Assembly (NCBI RefSeq): GCF_004210375.1
Contig: NC_134830.1
Span: 60,817,576 to 60,881,575, forward strand
Direction of reading: 5' to 3'
Length of the DNA: 64,000 bases
DNA from: Tachypleus tridentatus
Lineage: Eukaryota; Arthropoda; Merostomata; Xiphosura; Limulidae
Under the pieces are notes generated by a model. The model saw nothing but the letters and a program-made list of their open reading frames with translations. It made no database searches and had not been told where the DNA came from. The position numbers and the translations under genes are program-made. Below, one piece after another: positions 25,567 to 36,315 of this stretch. Each line of letters opens with the position of its first letter. Positions within the stretch are counted from its first letter, which is position 1.

Positions 25567-27333
25567 TACAAAAACAATGGTCTTTGTACAATCTTTGGAA
25601 GTTTACTGGCAATGACTATTTTTCCCTAACAGCATTTTTCCCGTGCCAGTAAACAGTCTGTGCTACCTGTACCAAAATACAGGTGAAGACAGCAGTTTGT
25701 CAATAGAAGAAATAAAAAAAAAGGTTGTGGTTCGTTTCTACAACAATGAAACACAGTACAATTTATCTTTCAACAGATGAATATCACGTACAATACTCAT
25801 TATTATACATAAAGTCACGAATTCGTTATTTAAATAGGAACTCTCAAATCCTCGTGAAACTTGTATCCTTCTTCCACGTGCAAGTAGCATGCTATAAACT
25901 GAGCCCTTCAATGAAAATAGCGATTATTTCTACTTAAGCTGAACCTCTTTTAGGTAGTGACATTGGTCTTCTAAACTACATTATTGGAATCTACATGGCC
26001 TAAGGAATGTCGCTGTAGCGACTGACATGTAAGTTTACTAAACTACTTGGTAAGTCACTTATCCCTCGTGAAAGTTTCCCCCTTCCCATTTTATTAGCAA
26101 ATCATACATTATCTTCCAGCTATACAATTTCTATGATATCTAATATTTACATATCTACAATTCCACTTCTCCCTTGGAGTGAAAACAGTTTTTGGTTTAA
26201 TAGTGTACATCATTCATTCAGTGGTTTTTATTATATAACAGCGCCATCTGCTAGTACAAAGTAATTACATCAGAAGAAAGGAATTTAATTGTCGCGTATT
26301 TGTCGTTTTAAACGACAGAAACAGTGCGGTATTCATGACAAACCTTCTCCACTATCGAAAAAAGAATTTCTTTTAAAATTTCTTACTGTGATATTTTGTA
26401 TATTCAAACACGTGCTGTGTTCAACAGAGAAAAATATCAGCAAATATATAAAAAAAGTGTTCTATTGAAGATATTTGATATTTCTTTTCGAAAGTTGCAA
26501 ATTAGAATCCAAATAAAAAGGTTATACTGACAAAAAAAAAGTCGCAGGTTATCTTCATGGTTTCACATTGTGCTGCAATGTTGTAGTGAGAAATATTCTT
26601 GTATTTCTACACTCACATGGAGTAAAGATACACGGAAGAGTAGTTATTTTGTTACGTATACTATCTGAAGATGAGTCTTCCATATAAACCTTTTTTCTTA
26701 TTCTCCTTTTTTAAGATTAACTATTACAACTGACAAACGGTATCTGTTGAATGTCTAACTCATGCAGTTAATTCGAGTTTACAACCAGTAATCCGTAATC
26801 GTATTATAAAATGTCATTACTAATTTTGCATCTGTGTCCTTTTACAAAAATATTGAATGTAACGTTTGTTTGGACTTAAAAGCTATAGAAAGCAAGCTTA
26901 ATGTCAAGAAAGAGATTTTTCTCTTGTAAACTAGTTTAGCAAAAAAAAATTACTTCTAAGATATATAATTAAGTTTTCTGGGGTATACACTTAACTTTAA
27001 GAGGTAAAATTGATATTATATATATTCTATAACAGCACACACTGTTTATTGTCCATGAATATTTTCTGTACGGATATATATGTATATATAGCATACATTG
27101 CAAGAAATTTGCTGATTAAGTACGACGTTGTAAAAATTAATACTTATTTAATACAAATAACATAATAAGTTGTATTTAATTATCGTGGACCGTAATGTGT
27201 GTAACTTAATGCTGTGTGGTTACTTGTGTCCTAGAACAGTTAGTTCTTGTAACCCAAACAGATCCCAAAGTTACGTAAACATAGAGGTCATTTTCTACAA
27301 AATGTAATGGTTCCACTTCCTGTGACAGACTTT

Positions 27334-27339
27334 TTTATT
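27334..27339 (-). terminator. spi: candidate polyadenylation signal of the EGF-ligand gene
   Basis: On the minus strand an AATAAA lies about 545 bases past the stop codon and is followed by gtctgtcacaggaagtgg. It is the first such hexamer after the stop. A second, at 27045-27050, is followed closely by gtgtgtgctgtt. Either could end the message; I cannot choose without transcripts. Confidence 0.4.
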
Positions 27340-27882
27340 ATTGTCGTAGTTAGTCCTAACTTAGGTTATTGACGTTCGTATGTCAAGTATAAAGTCGAAC
27401 CAGTTTCCGTGTTCACGAGAAATGGTTTCCAAATATATTTAACACCAGTTCTTTCAGAGACCAAAGATGAACAGACATTTCTATGAACTATTAATTATGC
27501 AATTGCGCCAACATTTGCTACAACAAACTGATTTATACATAAATATTGTCGCACATGTAAATAGTGAGACACAGACAGTAGTACTGATGAAAACTGTCCG
27601 TTACTTTTTCCCTCGGGGGAAAAAATAAAACATAACAGTATTGCTCTATGAATATTAAGAATGGCTGACAAGATTTTGCTAAATTTCTTGAAATGAAGCA
27701 ATGTTTAGCTCTATATATGCAAGCACATAAGGAAACACGAAGCTACTTTAACTCTATTGTCGTTGTTTTAAACGAACAAAATAACTATCACAGTATCCAC
27801 CTTCAACAATGTTCACCAAGTTTAGAGGCCCAGATATGAAGACCTGTGTGCTCTTATAAATTAATTATTTTCATGAAGTTCA
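27340..27882 (-). other. spi: 3' UTR of the EGF-ligand gene (proposed)
   Basis: AT-rich sequence after the TAA, without repeats. A minus-strand open frame at 27495-27701 has no supporting splice sites or motifs. Confidence 0.45.
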
Positions 27883-27987
27883 TTAATTGGAAAATCCGTT
27901 ATCTTTGGATGCCGATTGTTGCTCCGTTGCCAATGGTAATAACGTGCATGGTGGATGTACATAATTAGGATTTTTCAAATCGACATT
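27883..27987 (-). CDS. spi: terminal exon, cytoplasmic tail of the Spitz-like ligand
   Basis: The acceptor is a strong pyrimidine tract ending cag (intron side 27988-27990), and the exon opens in phase 0. It encodes 34 residues (200-233), beginning NVDLKNPNYVHPP and ending QQSASKDNGFSN, then TAA at 27883-27885. The phase fits the CAG|GT donor of the 29067-29211 exon exactly. The sequence is polar, with an NPNY turn and a Ser/Lys-rich end. I see no similarity to the acidic cytoplasmic tail of Drosophila Spitz, but tails diverge fast in this family. The next frames stop at once, so this reading is the only long one. Skipping the previous exon would put a stop after three residues here. Confidence 0.68.
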   Translation of the reverse strand, partial: NVDLKNPNYVHPPCTLLPLATEQQSASKDNGFSN

Positions 27988-29066
27988 CTGTAATTGAGAA
28001 AAAAAAGATAGTTACTGTTTTTTTTTAATTAATTTCAAAGAGATTTTAATGTGTAATTACTAGCAAAAATAAAAAGCAATTATAGATTAAAATAAAGTTT
28101 GACAGTAGATAGTCTTAATGTAAAAACAAGGGTTGAAGAACACATATTTTGTAACGTAATTCTGAATATTTTTTAGAGTAACCAGTAATTTTAACTCTTT
28201 TTAAAAGTATTGCATTGTGTAGGAAAATTAAGCATTTTGTATCTTAAACAACATTAAAATATATATTTTTTAATATTGTACTCCTAATGAACACTGTGGG
28301 TCCATCTTTCGAAATCGCCAAGTTTCATCTTTTTTTAAAAAATGTTATTTGCGTATTAACAATTTAGTATTTGTTAAAATAATACATTATTTCCTAAAAT
28401 AAACGCTCCCTGAAGTTTTACAAATACACTAATATTATTTTATAGAAACTATTTCGAAATATAAAAAGTTTCGTCATTGTTACTCTCGATCAGATATATA
28501 ATTTTACCATGGCAACTTAATGCAAATGTTAACAAAAATTAATTCTATGTTTAAATGTTAATGGGGAAAAGTTAAAAATCATGCGCAGTTATCCACTTCA
28601 TCAGTATACTGATGCTCAGGAATAAAATTAGTTATTTTTTTAATAGTGCGATTTTTAAAAAGTGACGTAAATTAATAAATCGTCGCATTTGTTCTCCATT
28701 CCTAATTTAGCGGTGTAAGACTAGAGGGAAGGCAGCTAGTCATCATCACCTACCGCCAATTCTTGGGCTACTCTTTTACCAACGAATAGTGGGATTGACC
28801 GTCACATTATAACGCCCCCTCGGCTGAAAAGGCAAGCATGTTTGGTACGATCGGGATTCGAACCCGTGACCCTCGGATTACGAGTCGAACGCCTTAACCA
28901 GGTGGCTGTTGAGAGTTGGATGTACCATTTCTGAATTGCATATCAGTTCGTCATTAAATGCAACACACATGATCGAGATAAACCAGAAAAGGAAATAATA
29001 TATAGCATTTTCATTTGCAAAAAATAAAAATAAGGATAAAAATAAAAAAACTACTAAAAAAAGTAC
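27988..29066 (-). other. spi: intron between the two tail exons
   Basis: A 1.08-kb phase-0 intron. It contains the SINE at 28690-28910 and otherwise AT-rich DNA. Confidence 0.6.
28690..28910 (-). repeat. tRNA-derived SINE lacking its tail
   Basis: Begins in the core at cctaatttagcggtgtaaga and runs to the head (gattcgaacccgtgaccctc, gccttaaccaggtggctg). The 3' tail and the last bases of the 5' end are missing. It lies in an intron of the ligand gene, in sense with it. Confidence 0.88.
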
Positions 29067-29211
29067 CTGTAGACAATACAATATTTCAATACACGCACTA
29101 TCAGTATTACGTACTTCAGATATGGAACGTTGTGGGAGTGTTTGGTGTAATACAGGAATAACCAATGACCTCAGCACGTATTTTTCCATCATCTTCCTCT
29201 TTTGACGCCTC
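29067..29211 (-). CDS. spi: juxtamembrane/cytoplasmic exon of the Spitz-like ligand
   Basis: The acceptor is a T-rich tract ending aacag (29212-29213 AG). The first base completes the Arg codon left by the transmembrane exon, then 48 codons run without a stop to CAG and donor GTACTT (29066-29065 GT). It encodes residues 152-199. A strongly basic stop-transfer start (RRQKRKMMEKYVLR) directly follows the membrane helix, as expected for a type I protein. A neutral stretch with two Cys follows and ends IEILYCLQ. No known motif is recognised. The exon was found by searching the intron for a matching phase. Both phases and the basic start support it, but there is no family conservation to confirm it. 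Confidence 0.7.
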
Positions 29212-30581
29212 CTGTTAGAAAACTAGATTCGTTAACACGCACAGATGAACAGACTCACATTGTTAAATAGCATCACATTAAAAAAAAGCAAAAATGAAAA
29301 ACAAAAAGCCAATTCTGTAGTTAAAGTTATACTAAAATTTTTTTGCGGTATGAAACTAGGTGGGTGGAATTGGGATTTTCAACATGCGTACGTGTGAGTA
29401 ACAGGCAGGTCAGAAACCCCTAGGGCTCAGGTATGGCAGTCCATAATTTTGAACTCCTAACCAAAGGGAAGGTATACAGCACCACTAAAAATGTGAACGA
29501 AATCGAGCCATCTACTGATTTGTACAGAGTAAGACGTGTGTTTCAAACTTGTAGAGGTCGTTGCTGATTGAGGTACTAACAGTTTTAAACAATGGACTAA
29601 AGGTACATTAAAATTCAAGTGTACGCAGCGCACCGTGCGTATCACAGCACAAAGGTTCCGACAGACCACCCAGCCCGTGTGAATGAAGCCAAGAATGGAT
29701 ATTACGGCGATCAATCACGTTCAAGCCATGCCTGTTACAGCATACAAAGGCTTGCTACCTAAACCGCTAACTGCCCGATTTCACAAGTTAACTTGTAGAA
29801 GCACATTTTCGACCCCTATCGTCAGTTTAGGTGCCGTTCTTTAATAAAACTAGTGCTTTCTGCCACCGTAGATGGTACGTGAGGTAAAATGTTGAACTGC
29901 ATAATTTCGAGTGTTAATTATGTATATTCATCTGTTGAATGATTACATACCTGAAATAAAATGTGACGCCCGTATAGAATTCACTTTTCCCAAGTAAGAA
30001 TAACATACATATATAATGTTTACGTTACATTAAGAAGTCTGGTGCTAAGCAACTGTCCGATTCATATAACTGCAATATTTCAATTAATTATCAATAGACC
30101 TGTTTGTTTGTTTGTTTTTACCAATGGTGATTTTCGAAAAGTGTATTATACATATTTTTATCTGGAAATTTAACTGAGATTTTCGATCTCTGTGTGATTC
30201 GGAAAGGCGCAATGAAATATCTAGGATGTTCAGTAATTCAAATTTTGTTCAAATTCATGTTTTTTTAAAACAGTTATCTTAATGTTTTAGGAGGTTTAGG
30301 TTATTGTTTAACTGACAGTGTTATAAAACTTATATTTATTTGTTTAAAAACAAAATGTTTTCTTCAAAATTATATACACCGTGAAAACAAACAAAAACAA
30401 AAGAGTTAAATATTCTAAAGCTGTTATAATACTTGACTTTATTGAAAAACAAAACATTTCGTGAGCAGTTCTCTACCACCTTGAAATTTTGTATTTTGTC
30501 TATTAAATAATTTTAACTTTCACCATTCTAAATTTTATATATACAATGTTTATTAACAGAAATACTATGTGTAACACATAC
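29212..30581 (-). other. spi: intron 3' of the transmembrane exon
   Basis: A 1.37-kb phase-2 intron. A minus-strand open frame at 29457-29714 lies in it without usable splice phase. The stretch 29390-29760 is somewhat GC-richer than its surroundings, but I recognise nothing in it. Confidence 0.55.
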
Positions 30582-30687
30582 CTTAAACACATACAACATA
30601 CAATGCAGATGATAACAGTCACTATAGCCAGTGCTAGACCGCCTGCAATACTTGCTGTTTTACTCGTGATATCTCTGTCTTTGATGG
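30582..30687 (-). CDS. spi: transmembrane exon of the Spitz-like ligand
   Basis: The acceptor is ttgtttttctag (AG at 30689-30688) and the donor GTATGT begins at 30581. Two bases complete Ala116, then residues 117-150 follow, then AG of an Arg codon. The exon reads IKDRDITSKTASIAGG and then a 20-residue hydrophobic helix (133-150, rich in Ile/Val) ending CIVCCMCL. The KxASIAxG opening of the helix matches the luminal membrane entry of Drosophila Spitz (KASIASG). That segment is what makes it a Rhomboid-1 substrate. Four Cys at 143, 146, 147 and 149 near the cytosolic face are candidate S-acylation sites. This exon is one of the three that identify the gene. Confidence 0.93.
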
Positions 30688-31673
30688 CTAGAAAAACAAG
30701 AATAATATATAATCAGGCGCAATAAGATTATATTGTTGAACATTATATATTGAAATAACAACTTAAAACGTGCTTGAAGTTTCACATAATAAAACTAAAG
30801 AATAAACTGGAAATACGGATAACCACTACAATAGCTTTTCTAATTTAACTATTACGAGTTAAAATGTATTCAATAAAATAAGCTAAATTTTAACGTTGAT
30901 TTTTAATTAATAATGGTATTTTTAACTTGAAGGGTACCTTAGGCTAAACTTCCGTTAACGACGCTAAATCTCGACCAGAGCCATCTTTTATTTAGGCCTT
31001 TAAAATATATAGAAGGTAGCCAATCAGAAGCACCCGCTGCAATACTGACGATCACAGCTGTAACGCCACCATAGCTGAAAGAGCGAATCTTGTTCGTAAC
31101 ATATTACAGTTCGAACCTTGAGCCTTCTGAACTGCAGTACGTTACACACCTGGCTATGTCTAGCCCCATACTATTCAATGATAATAATATCTACAAATAT
31201 GCTCAGACATTCACTACATAAACAGACAACTAAGTTCTTATCGAGGAAGTAAACATTATCGGACGTGTGCATAAGTTTTTCAAGTAAACCCCTACAGAAA
31301 GACAAGCAAGAATCGGATAAGTCAGTTTTTCTAAATAAATAGGTATTGAACATCATCGGATAACACTGCACTGATAACATGTATTTGAGTAAGCCTTCCA
31401 CGCGCACACGTTGGGATGAGTCCTTACAAATACATAAACTAATAAATAATATGAACTTATAAAATACATAATTTTATAATATTAACGTACACTATCGCCA
31501 CAGACAGTTGCACTCAGATACGTTTCTACAAACTCACGAGCTTATGAATATTTTACTTCAAGTCTCGTGAAGACAGATGCCGTCAGAATTTCGCCCATTA
31601 TGTCTTGAGCATAATGCCAGTATTTAAAGAAAACCGATTTTACAAAGAAATTTAACTAAAGTAACATCCTTAC
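30688..31673 (-). other. spi: intron between EGF and transmembrane exons
   Basis: A 986-bp phase-1 intron. It contains a degenerate SINE head at about 31040-31168 and nothing else I can name. Confidence 0.7.
31040..31168 (-). repeat. degenerate SINE head and body fragment
   Basis: Shows ctgtaacgccaccatagctg, aaagagcgaatcttg, cagttcgaaccttgagcctt and acacacctggctatgtctag, corresponding to the head half of the main family in reverse. It is heavily mutated. Confidence 0.55.
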
Positions 31674-31732
31674 CATAAGACCCATCTAAGTCTTTAAACT
31701 CGCATCTTTGTCCCATATATCCATCTGCACAT
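31674..31732 (-). CDS. spi: EGF-domain exon 2 (third disulfide loop) of the Spitz-like ligand
   Basis: A 59-bp exon between a pyrimidine-tract acceptor (AG at 31734-31733) and donor GTAAGG (31673). One base completes Glu96, 19 codons give residues 97-115 (CADGYMGQRCEFKDLDGSY), and one base starts Ala116. It supplies the fifth and sixth Cys of the EGF fold and the GYMGQRCE signature. Drosophila Spitz reads GFMGQRCEYKEID at the same place. Gly103, Arg105 and the residue after Cys106 are positions that contact the EGF receptor in the family. Confidence 0.95.
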
Positions 31733-32134
31733 CTGCGAAAGAGAGAAAAACAACAAAAGTCAGTATTACGACCCGACGAGAACAGAGAATTTGTAAGGAG
31801 CTTTTACACTATTTACCTATACAAGCATGGAATGTAATACGTGTAAACCAGGTTATTTGAGTGAAAGTAAAACTTGTTATTATTATTTTTTGTTTTCCGT
31901 CGTGTGAACTGGAGTGGTGCACAATTTTAAAACAGTATAAAATTCTTTGGATAAAACTCCTGTTGCTTTGCACATCTCTTAAGTTTAAACACCATTTCTT
32001 AAGCAGAACGTCGGTACGGTGGTTTAAAAAAATACAACCACTATCTGGTTACTTAACCTGACAAAAGGAAGCAGTTATGAAAATCGTTTATTTAATCAAC
32101 AGGAAAGTTCGAAAACAGATATCTATCTACTTAC
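31733..32134 (-). other. spi: intron inside the EGF domain
   Basis: A 402-bp phase-2 intron between the fourth and fifth EGF cysteines. A plus-strand open frame (31861-32061) within it is a chance reading. Confidence 0.8.
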
Positions 32135-32309
32135 TCGCAGTTGTATAAAATAGATTCTCCTATTTTCACCGAGAAACATGTGGCTCCATTCAGACAGTAC
32201 CACTTAGCATAGGCTTCTGGACAAGCATAAGTTTGGAAGGTGATGTTTGGTCTTGAGGTGGTAGGCATAGTTGTCCTTGGCTTTGGTGTTGACCTGGACG
32301 AACAGGCTT
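32135..32309 (-). CDS. spi: EGF-domain exon 1 and linker of the Spitz-like ligand
   Basis: Acceptor AG at 32311-32310 and donor GTAAGT at 32134. Two bases complete Glu38, 57 codons give residues 39-95, and two bases start Glu96. It opens ACSSRSTPKPRTTMPTTS, then RPNITFQTY, then the first four EGF cysteines 67, 76, 82 and 95 with spacings 8, 5 and 12. Drosophila Spitz has the same order: EACSSR, a Pro/Thr linker, RPNITFPTYKCPE, and WYCLN before the third cysteine. Features: Cys40 would be the N-terminal residue after signal cleavage, and Asn59-Ile-Thr is a glycosylation sequon. The EGF cysteine spacing matches Spitz without a gap. Confidence 0.97.
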
Positions 32310-32527
32310 CTGTCTCGAAAATAAGATGGTGTAAAATTGATTAGATTCTTACATGAATGATTTCTTCAAAAGAAGTTTTAACGTAACTTTTTAAACATTT
32401 GTTTGTTTATTTAGATTAGATACAGTCATCGAAATTTGATAACTTTGAATACACTTTGACTTCATGTAAAAATCAGATCGGCAAAGTTACTTTGGTTATG
32501 CAATCATTGCAAAGTGTACCAAATGTG

Positions 32528-33246
32528 TTTGAACTACTTCTACCTCAAGATAAAACTAGAATAATAAATCTGTTCTGTAATGATAAAACTATACTGTCTG
32601 GTTTAGAACTACTTCTCTACCTCAAGATAAAAATAGAATAATAAATCTGTTCTGTAATGATAAAACTATACTGTCTGGTTTAGAACTACTTCTCTACCTC
32701 AAGATAAAAATAGAATAATAAATCTGTTCTGTAATGATAAAACTATACTGTCTGGTTTAGAACTACTTCTCTACCTCAAGATAAAAATAGAATAATAAAT
32801 CTGTTCTGTAATGATAAAACTATACTGTCTGGTTTAGAACTACTTCTCTACCTCAAGATAAAAATAGAATAATAAATCTGTTCTGTAATGATAAAACTAT
32901 ACTGTCTGGTTTAGAACTACTTCTCTACCTCAAGATAAAACTAGAATAATAAATCTGTTCTGTAATGATAAAACTATACTGTCTGGTTTAGAACTACTTC
33001 TTTACCTCAAGATAAAACTAGAATAATAAATCTGTTCTGTAATGATAAAACTATACTGTCTGGTTTAGAACTACTTCTCTACCTCAAGATAAAACTAGAA
33101 TAATAAATCTGTTCTGTAATGATAAAACTATACTGTCTGGTTTAGAACTACTTCTTTACCTCAAGATAAAACTAGAATAATAAATCTGTTCTGTAATGAT
33201 AAAACTAAACTGTCTGGTTTAGAACTACTTCTTTACCTCAAGATTA
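32528..33246. repeat. 77-bp tandem array, nine copies
   Basis: The word tgttctgtaatgataaaact recurs every 77 bp from 32571 to 33187 (nine occurrences, eight exact 77-bp steps). Copies are nearly identical. They differ at a few sites: an aaaa/aact variant in gataaaa.tagaata, a ctctac/ctttac variant, and one ataca to aaaca change in the last copy. The first copy lacks two bases. Such homogeneity implies recent expansion. It begins about 220 bp from the EGF exon, on the 5' side in gene terms. Confidence 0.95.
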
Positions 33247-33258
33247 CTTTGAAAACTA

Positions 33259-33506
33259 CAGGGTGTTTGGAAAGTCACTGTGCAGTTTGAAAGCAGCGAT
33301 AACAGCATTCATTCAGTCTATTTCAAGCCAGCAACTGATAGCGGTGTTTAGAAACAAAATAAGAAGGATCCAAGCCTGTATTGATGCCAACGGGGGTCAC
33401 TTTCAATATTGTTTATAATTGTCATTCATATCTACCTCTTGTATTCTATATTGAAACATGTCTGTTAATAAATATATAAGTGCACAGTGACTTTCCGAAC
33501 ACTCTA
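33259..33506. mobile_element. internally deleted Tc1/mariner-like element
   Basis: Terminal inverted repeats of about 26 bp (33259-33284 and 33481-33506) differ at three sites and are flanked by TA dinucleotides (33257-33258, 33507-33508), the target of the Tc1/mariner superfamily. Both ends read ggaaagtcactgtgca inside the repeat. The 248-bp copy keeps only the end of a transposase frame. It sits immediately beside the 77-bp array. Confidence 0.85.
33287..33418 (+). pseudogene. C-terminal remnant of a Tc1/mariner-type transposase
   Basis: An open frame of about 43 codons ends IQACIDANGGHFQYCL and a TAA at 33416-33418. A closing Cys-Ile-x-Ala-x-Gly-x-His-Phe motif just before the stop is characteristic of transposases of this superfamily. 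The catalytic DDE/D part is absent, so the copy cannot move on its own. Only the deleted remnant is present. Confidence 0.7.
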
Positions 33507-34264
33507 TAGAACAACACGTCTGTTTTGTAATGATAAAAACGAATTAGAAACTTTTTTTAGTTCCTCTAATATGCAATTTACTTCGCCATCTTTCTCCAAA
33601 AGGTGAATTTTATCAGTTAGAGCTGTCTCTTTTGTTACTTATTCAAATCAAAATTCTTGAATACTGTATAACGCTTGAATGGAAGTACTTTAGTACTGTG
33701 TACACCAGTGCACACTGAATGATCAGTTTCTTCGTACGTGTAATAGTGTGAATGAAACTACAGCTTCAACAAAGCAGTGGTACTGGAATTGTAAGTAACT
33801 GATCTTTCCCGTGTGTGACCATCATGCATGAAACTTTATTTTTTTTCAATATCCTGCAGATTAATTTTCTTACTCTGTTATTTAAACATCCGCTCTACCA
33901 CTCACACACGCGACTACCTCAAGGTAGAAAGGAAATAGCATGTGGAGCAGGCAGTATATTGCTTTAGCTGGCGCTTTGTTATGTTAAACTAACAATGCCC
34001 ATTAATGAAAATTAATAAATTTATCCAATGCTCAGAATCAAGGAGGAAGATGTCAATCGGATTTTATGGGAGGGACGAATATTCATCATAAATAATATAA
34101 CAATCAAATAAAACATTCCGTATACTATGATATAATCCATAAATTTACTGTCGACCATTTAAAGTATGAGGCTTCGGTGGGGTTCAGTATCCACTGTAGG
34201 GATTATGACAAGTGGATTAGACCAATATTAGCAAACAAAAAATAAAAGTGATTTGTTTGTTTTA

Positions 34265-34455
34265 TAATTTTTACGTACAATTACAAAGGGACTAGTTACG
34301 AATAGTAGTCCCTAATTCTGAACTGCCAGATTGGAGGTAAAAACAACTAGTCAAGAGCAAACATCGCCAATACATAGGATACTCTAGTCTGGCGAGATAG
34401 TGGGTGGATTTGGCCGCCATCATTATAACGTGTTCATTTCTCAAATGCGAAATAC
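34265..34455 (-). repeat. divergent SINE body
   Basis: Shows agtagtccctaattctgaac, ggaggtaaaaacaactagtc, atagtgggtggatttgg and cattataacgtg in the order of the main-family core, but strongly diverged. A tail-like tttgtttgttttataatttt precedes it. Confidence 0.5.
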
Positions 34456-34704
34456 AATTTTTTGCGGTAACAAAACGTTAAACCTCTAATACTTGAGTGC
34501 GATGAAGGTTTAATGCTTTGTCAATAAGCTACAAATCTTGTTGGATTAGCAGCGCAACGTCTTAACAAACATAGTTCAACTTTTCCTGTTGCTTCAGAAA
34601 AGACTCGTTTTCTTTCGAAACGTTCATTTTGGCAGTACATATGGAAATAATTAAAAACAAACAAACAATGCATTTGGAAATTCCCATGTAACAAAAACTG
34701 GCAT

Positions 34705-34800
34705 GTGTACAGCAGGTGAAAAGGCCAACCAGGGGTATCTAAACCCGGTTTCTTGCGTTATAAGTCTGTAGACATGCCGCTGTGCCACTACTGGGTGGGT
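34705..34800 (-). repeat. SINE family 3 fragment (head side)
   Basis: Reads caaccaggggtatctaaacc, cggtttcttgcgttataagt, ctgtagacatgccgctgtgc, cactactggg, which is the head of family 3 in reverse. Confidence 0.65.
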
Positions 34801-36000
34801 GGTTCATAGATGAAAAGCGTTAGTTACCTATAACCTAAAACAATTCGCACAGAATTGTTAAAAAGGCAGGACTATTTACTTTCTCGTAATAACATAATTC
34901 ATTCTTAACGATACTTTTGCCAAATTTGCTCATGTAAGCACTCTTGGATTTTAGTGGGGGGACTTAGTTGAGTGTATTTAATATAAGCATGGAAAATAAT
35001 ACATCTAATTGTACATTTACACATGTTTACAATTGTTTATGTACGTAAATTTTATTTTTTTTATATACCGAACGCAATGCTTGACGATATGATTTAGATC
35101 TAAAACTAAGACTGCGAAGTAGGCTGAACCTTGTGTGGTGTTTGTTACAATTCAGGTTGAAAATCACCATTTACAGCGGGGGTGCACAAATAACGACTGG
35201 ATGTAATTCTAGTGCCAAAGTTCTTTTTTTTTTGCTGTATATATGCATATAGAGAAATATTATTTCTTCAAGGATGTGTAATATATACGTGGATACGCGC
35301 GTATAACTGTAATGCATGTGGGTGTAAATGTATTTTGTATATTTCAAGTCTTTAGTGTTATCACGTGACTTCCTTTTTCTACCAGATATTTAATCAACAC
35401 TTTTCGCTGGAAACAGATCCAACGTAGTAAGATATGGAACTTATTTATTGGGTGAGTTTTGAACAACCCAGTCTTTTTTTCTCCGAATATCATAACGCTC
35501 CAAGAGTTATTTTTGTCATCAATAGAAGTTTGAGAATGTGTTTCTGTACAATCAGTTGTAAATCAGAGTCATATCAAAGCGAAAGATGACGTAACTCATT
35601 AATGTAAAAGAAGACAGTGAAACATGACGTATTCTGACTGAAAAAGGCTTGAATTAAAATGTAACTATTTAAAAACCTGAAGACTGGGGTGCTTGCTACC
35701 CACGGTCTCGGCATGTCACTGGGTGGGTTCTCTCGTCTGGGACTGCGTCAATAGCTCTTTTCACACTGTTTACGCCCTTGTCTGCTCATCACCACGGCAT
35801 GTAAAAAAGGTACACCCGCTTTCTAGATCCCACTCCAAATTTAGACACAAAGGTAAAATAATATGGTGCTCAAATAGACACAAATGTTTCTTGTATATTG
35901 ACCTGTTTTTCCCAATTCTTTAAACCCTAACTTCTGTTCACTAATGTAAAGAATGGGTGCTAACAATATTTATCTGTTAAAAAGACCATCTAATCACTCG

Positions 36001-36112
36001 CCCCATCGATGTGACAGCTTATGGATTTACAACACTAAAATCTGGGGTTCGATTCCCCAAGGTGGGCACAATAGATAGCCCAACGAGGCTTTATTTTAAA
36101 ACAAACAAATCT
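36001..36112 (+). repeat. SINE family 2 copy
   Basis: Shows gccccatcgatgtgacagct, ggatttacaacactaaaatc, ggggttcgattcccc, ggtgggcacaatagatagcc, gaggctttattttaaaacaa. The B box is intact. Its tail is (A/C)-rich like the main family rather than CA-rich. Confidence 0.75.
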
Positions 36113-36315
36113 AAACATTTAATTCTACCATTATATGAGAAGATTCTGAACCTCATATTAACAATCATCAACTTGACGAAATAAGATAGCTGATAATTTC
36201 AAATAGATTAACACAAGAGGTAATATAGAAATTAATTTCCACGTCCTCGACGAAAGGTAAAAATATTCCCTAAAACTTTTACACACCAACGCTTTCATTG
36301 TAAACTAGAATCACT

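Larger units (their letters stand above)
4491..27330. other. intergenic region, repeat-rich
   Basis: About 23 kb between the two genes. Apart from the repeats listed separately I see no exon with matching splice sites and phase. The stretches 9080-11140, 23000-28000 and most of 24000-27300 look like plain AT-rich DNA. Open frames there are short and compositionally biased. A GC-richer patch at 9389-9710 is open in several frames and is discussed in the findings. Confidence 0.55.

Noticed and set aside
28878..29192. 104-codon minus-strand ORF taken as one intact gene
   Set aside because: Only its first part falls in the proposed exon 29067-29211. The rest reads through the donor into low-complexity hydrophobic intron sequence and then into a SINE.
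32528..33246. CRISPR-like array, given regular spacing
   Set aside because: Whole 77-bp units repeat with no unique spacers, in a eukaryotic intron: an ordinary tandem repeat.
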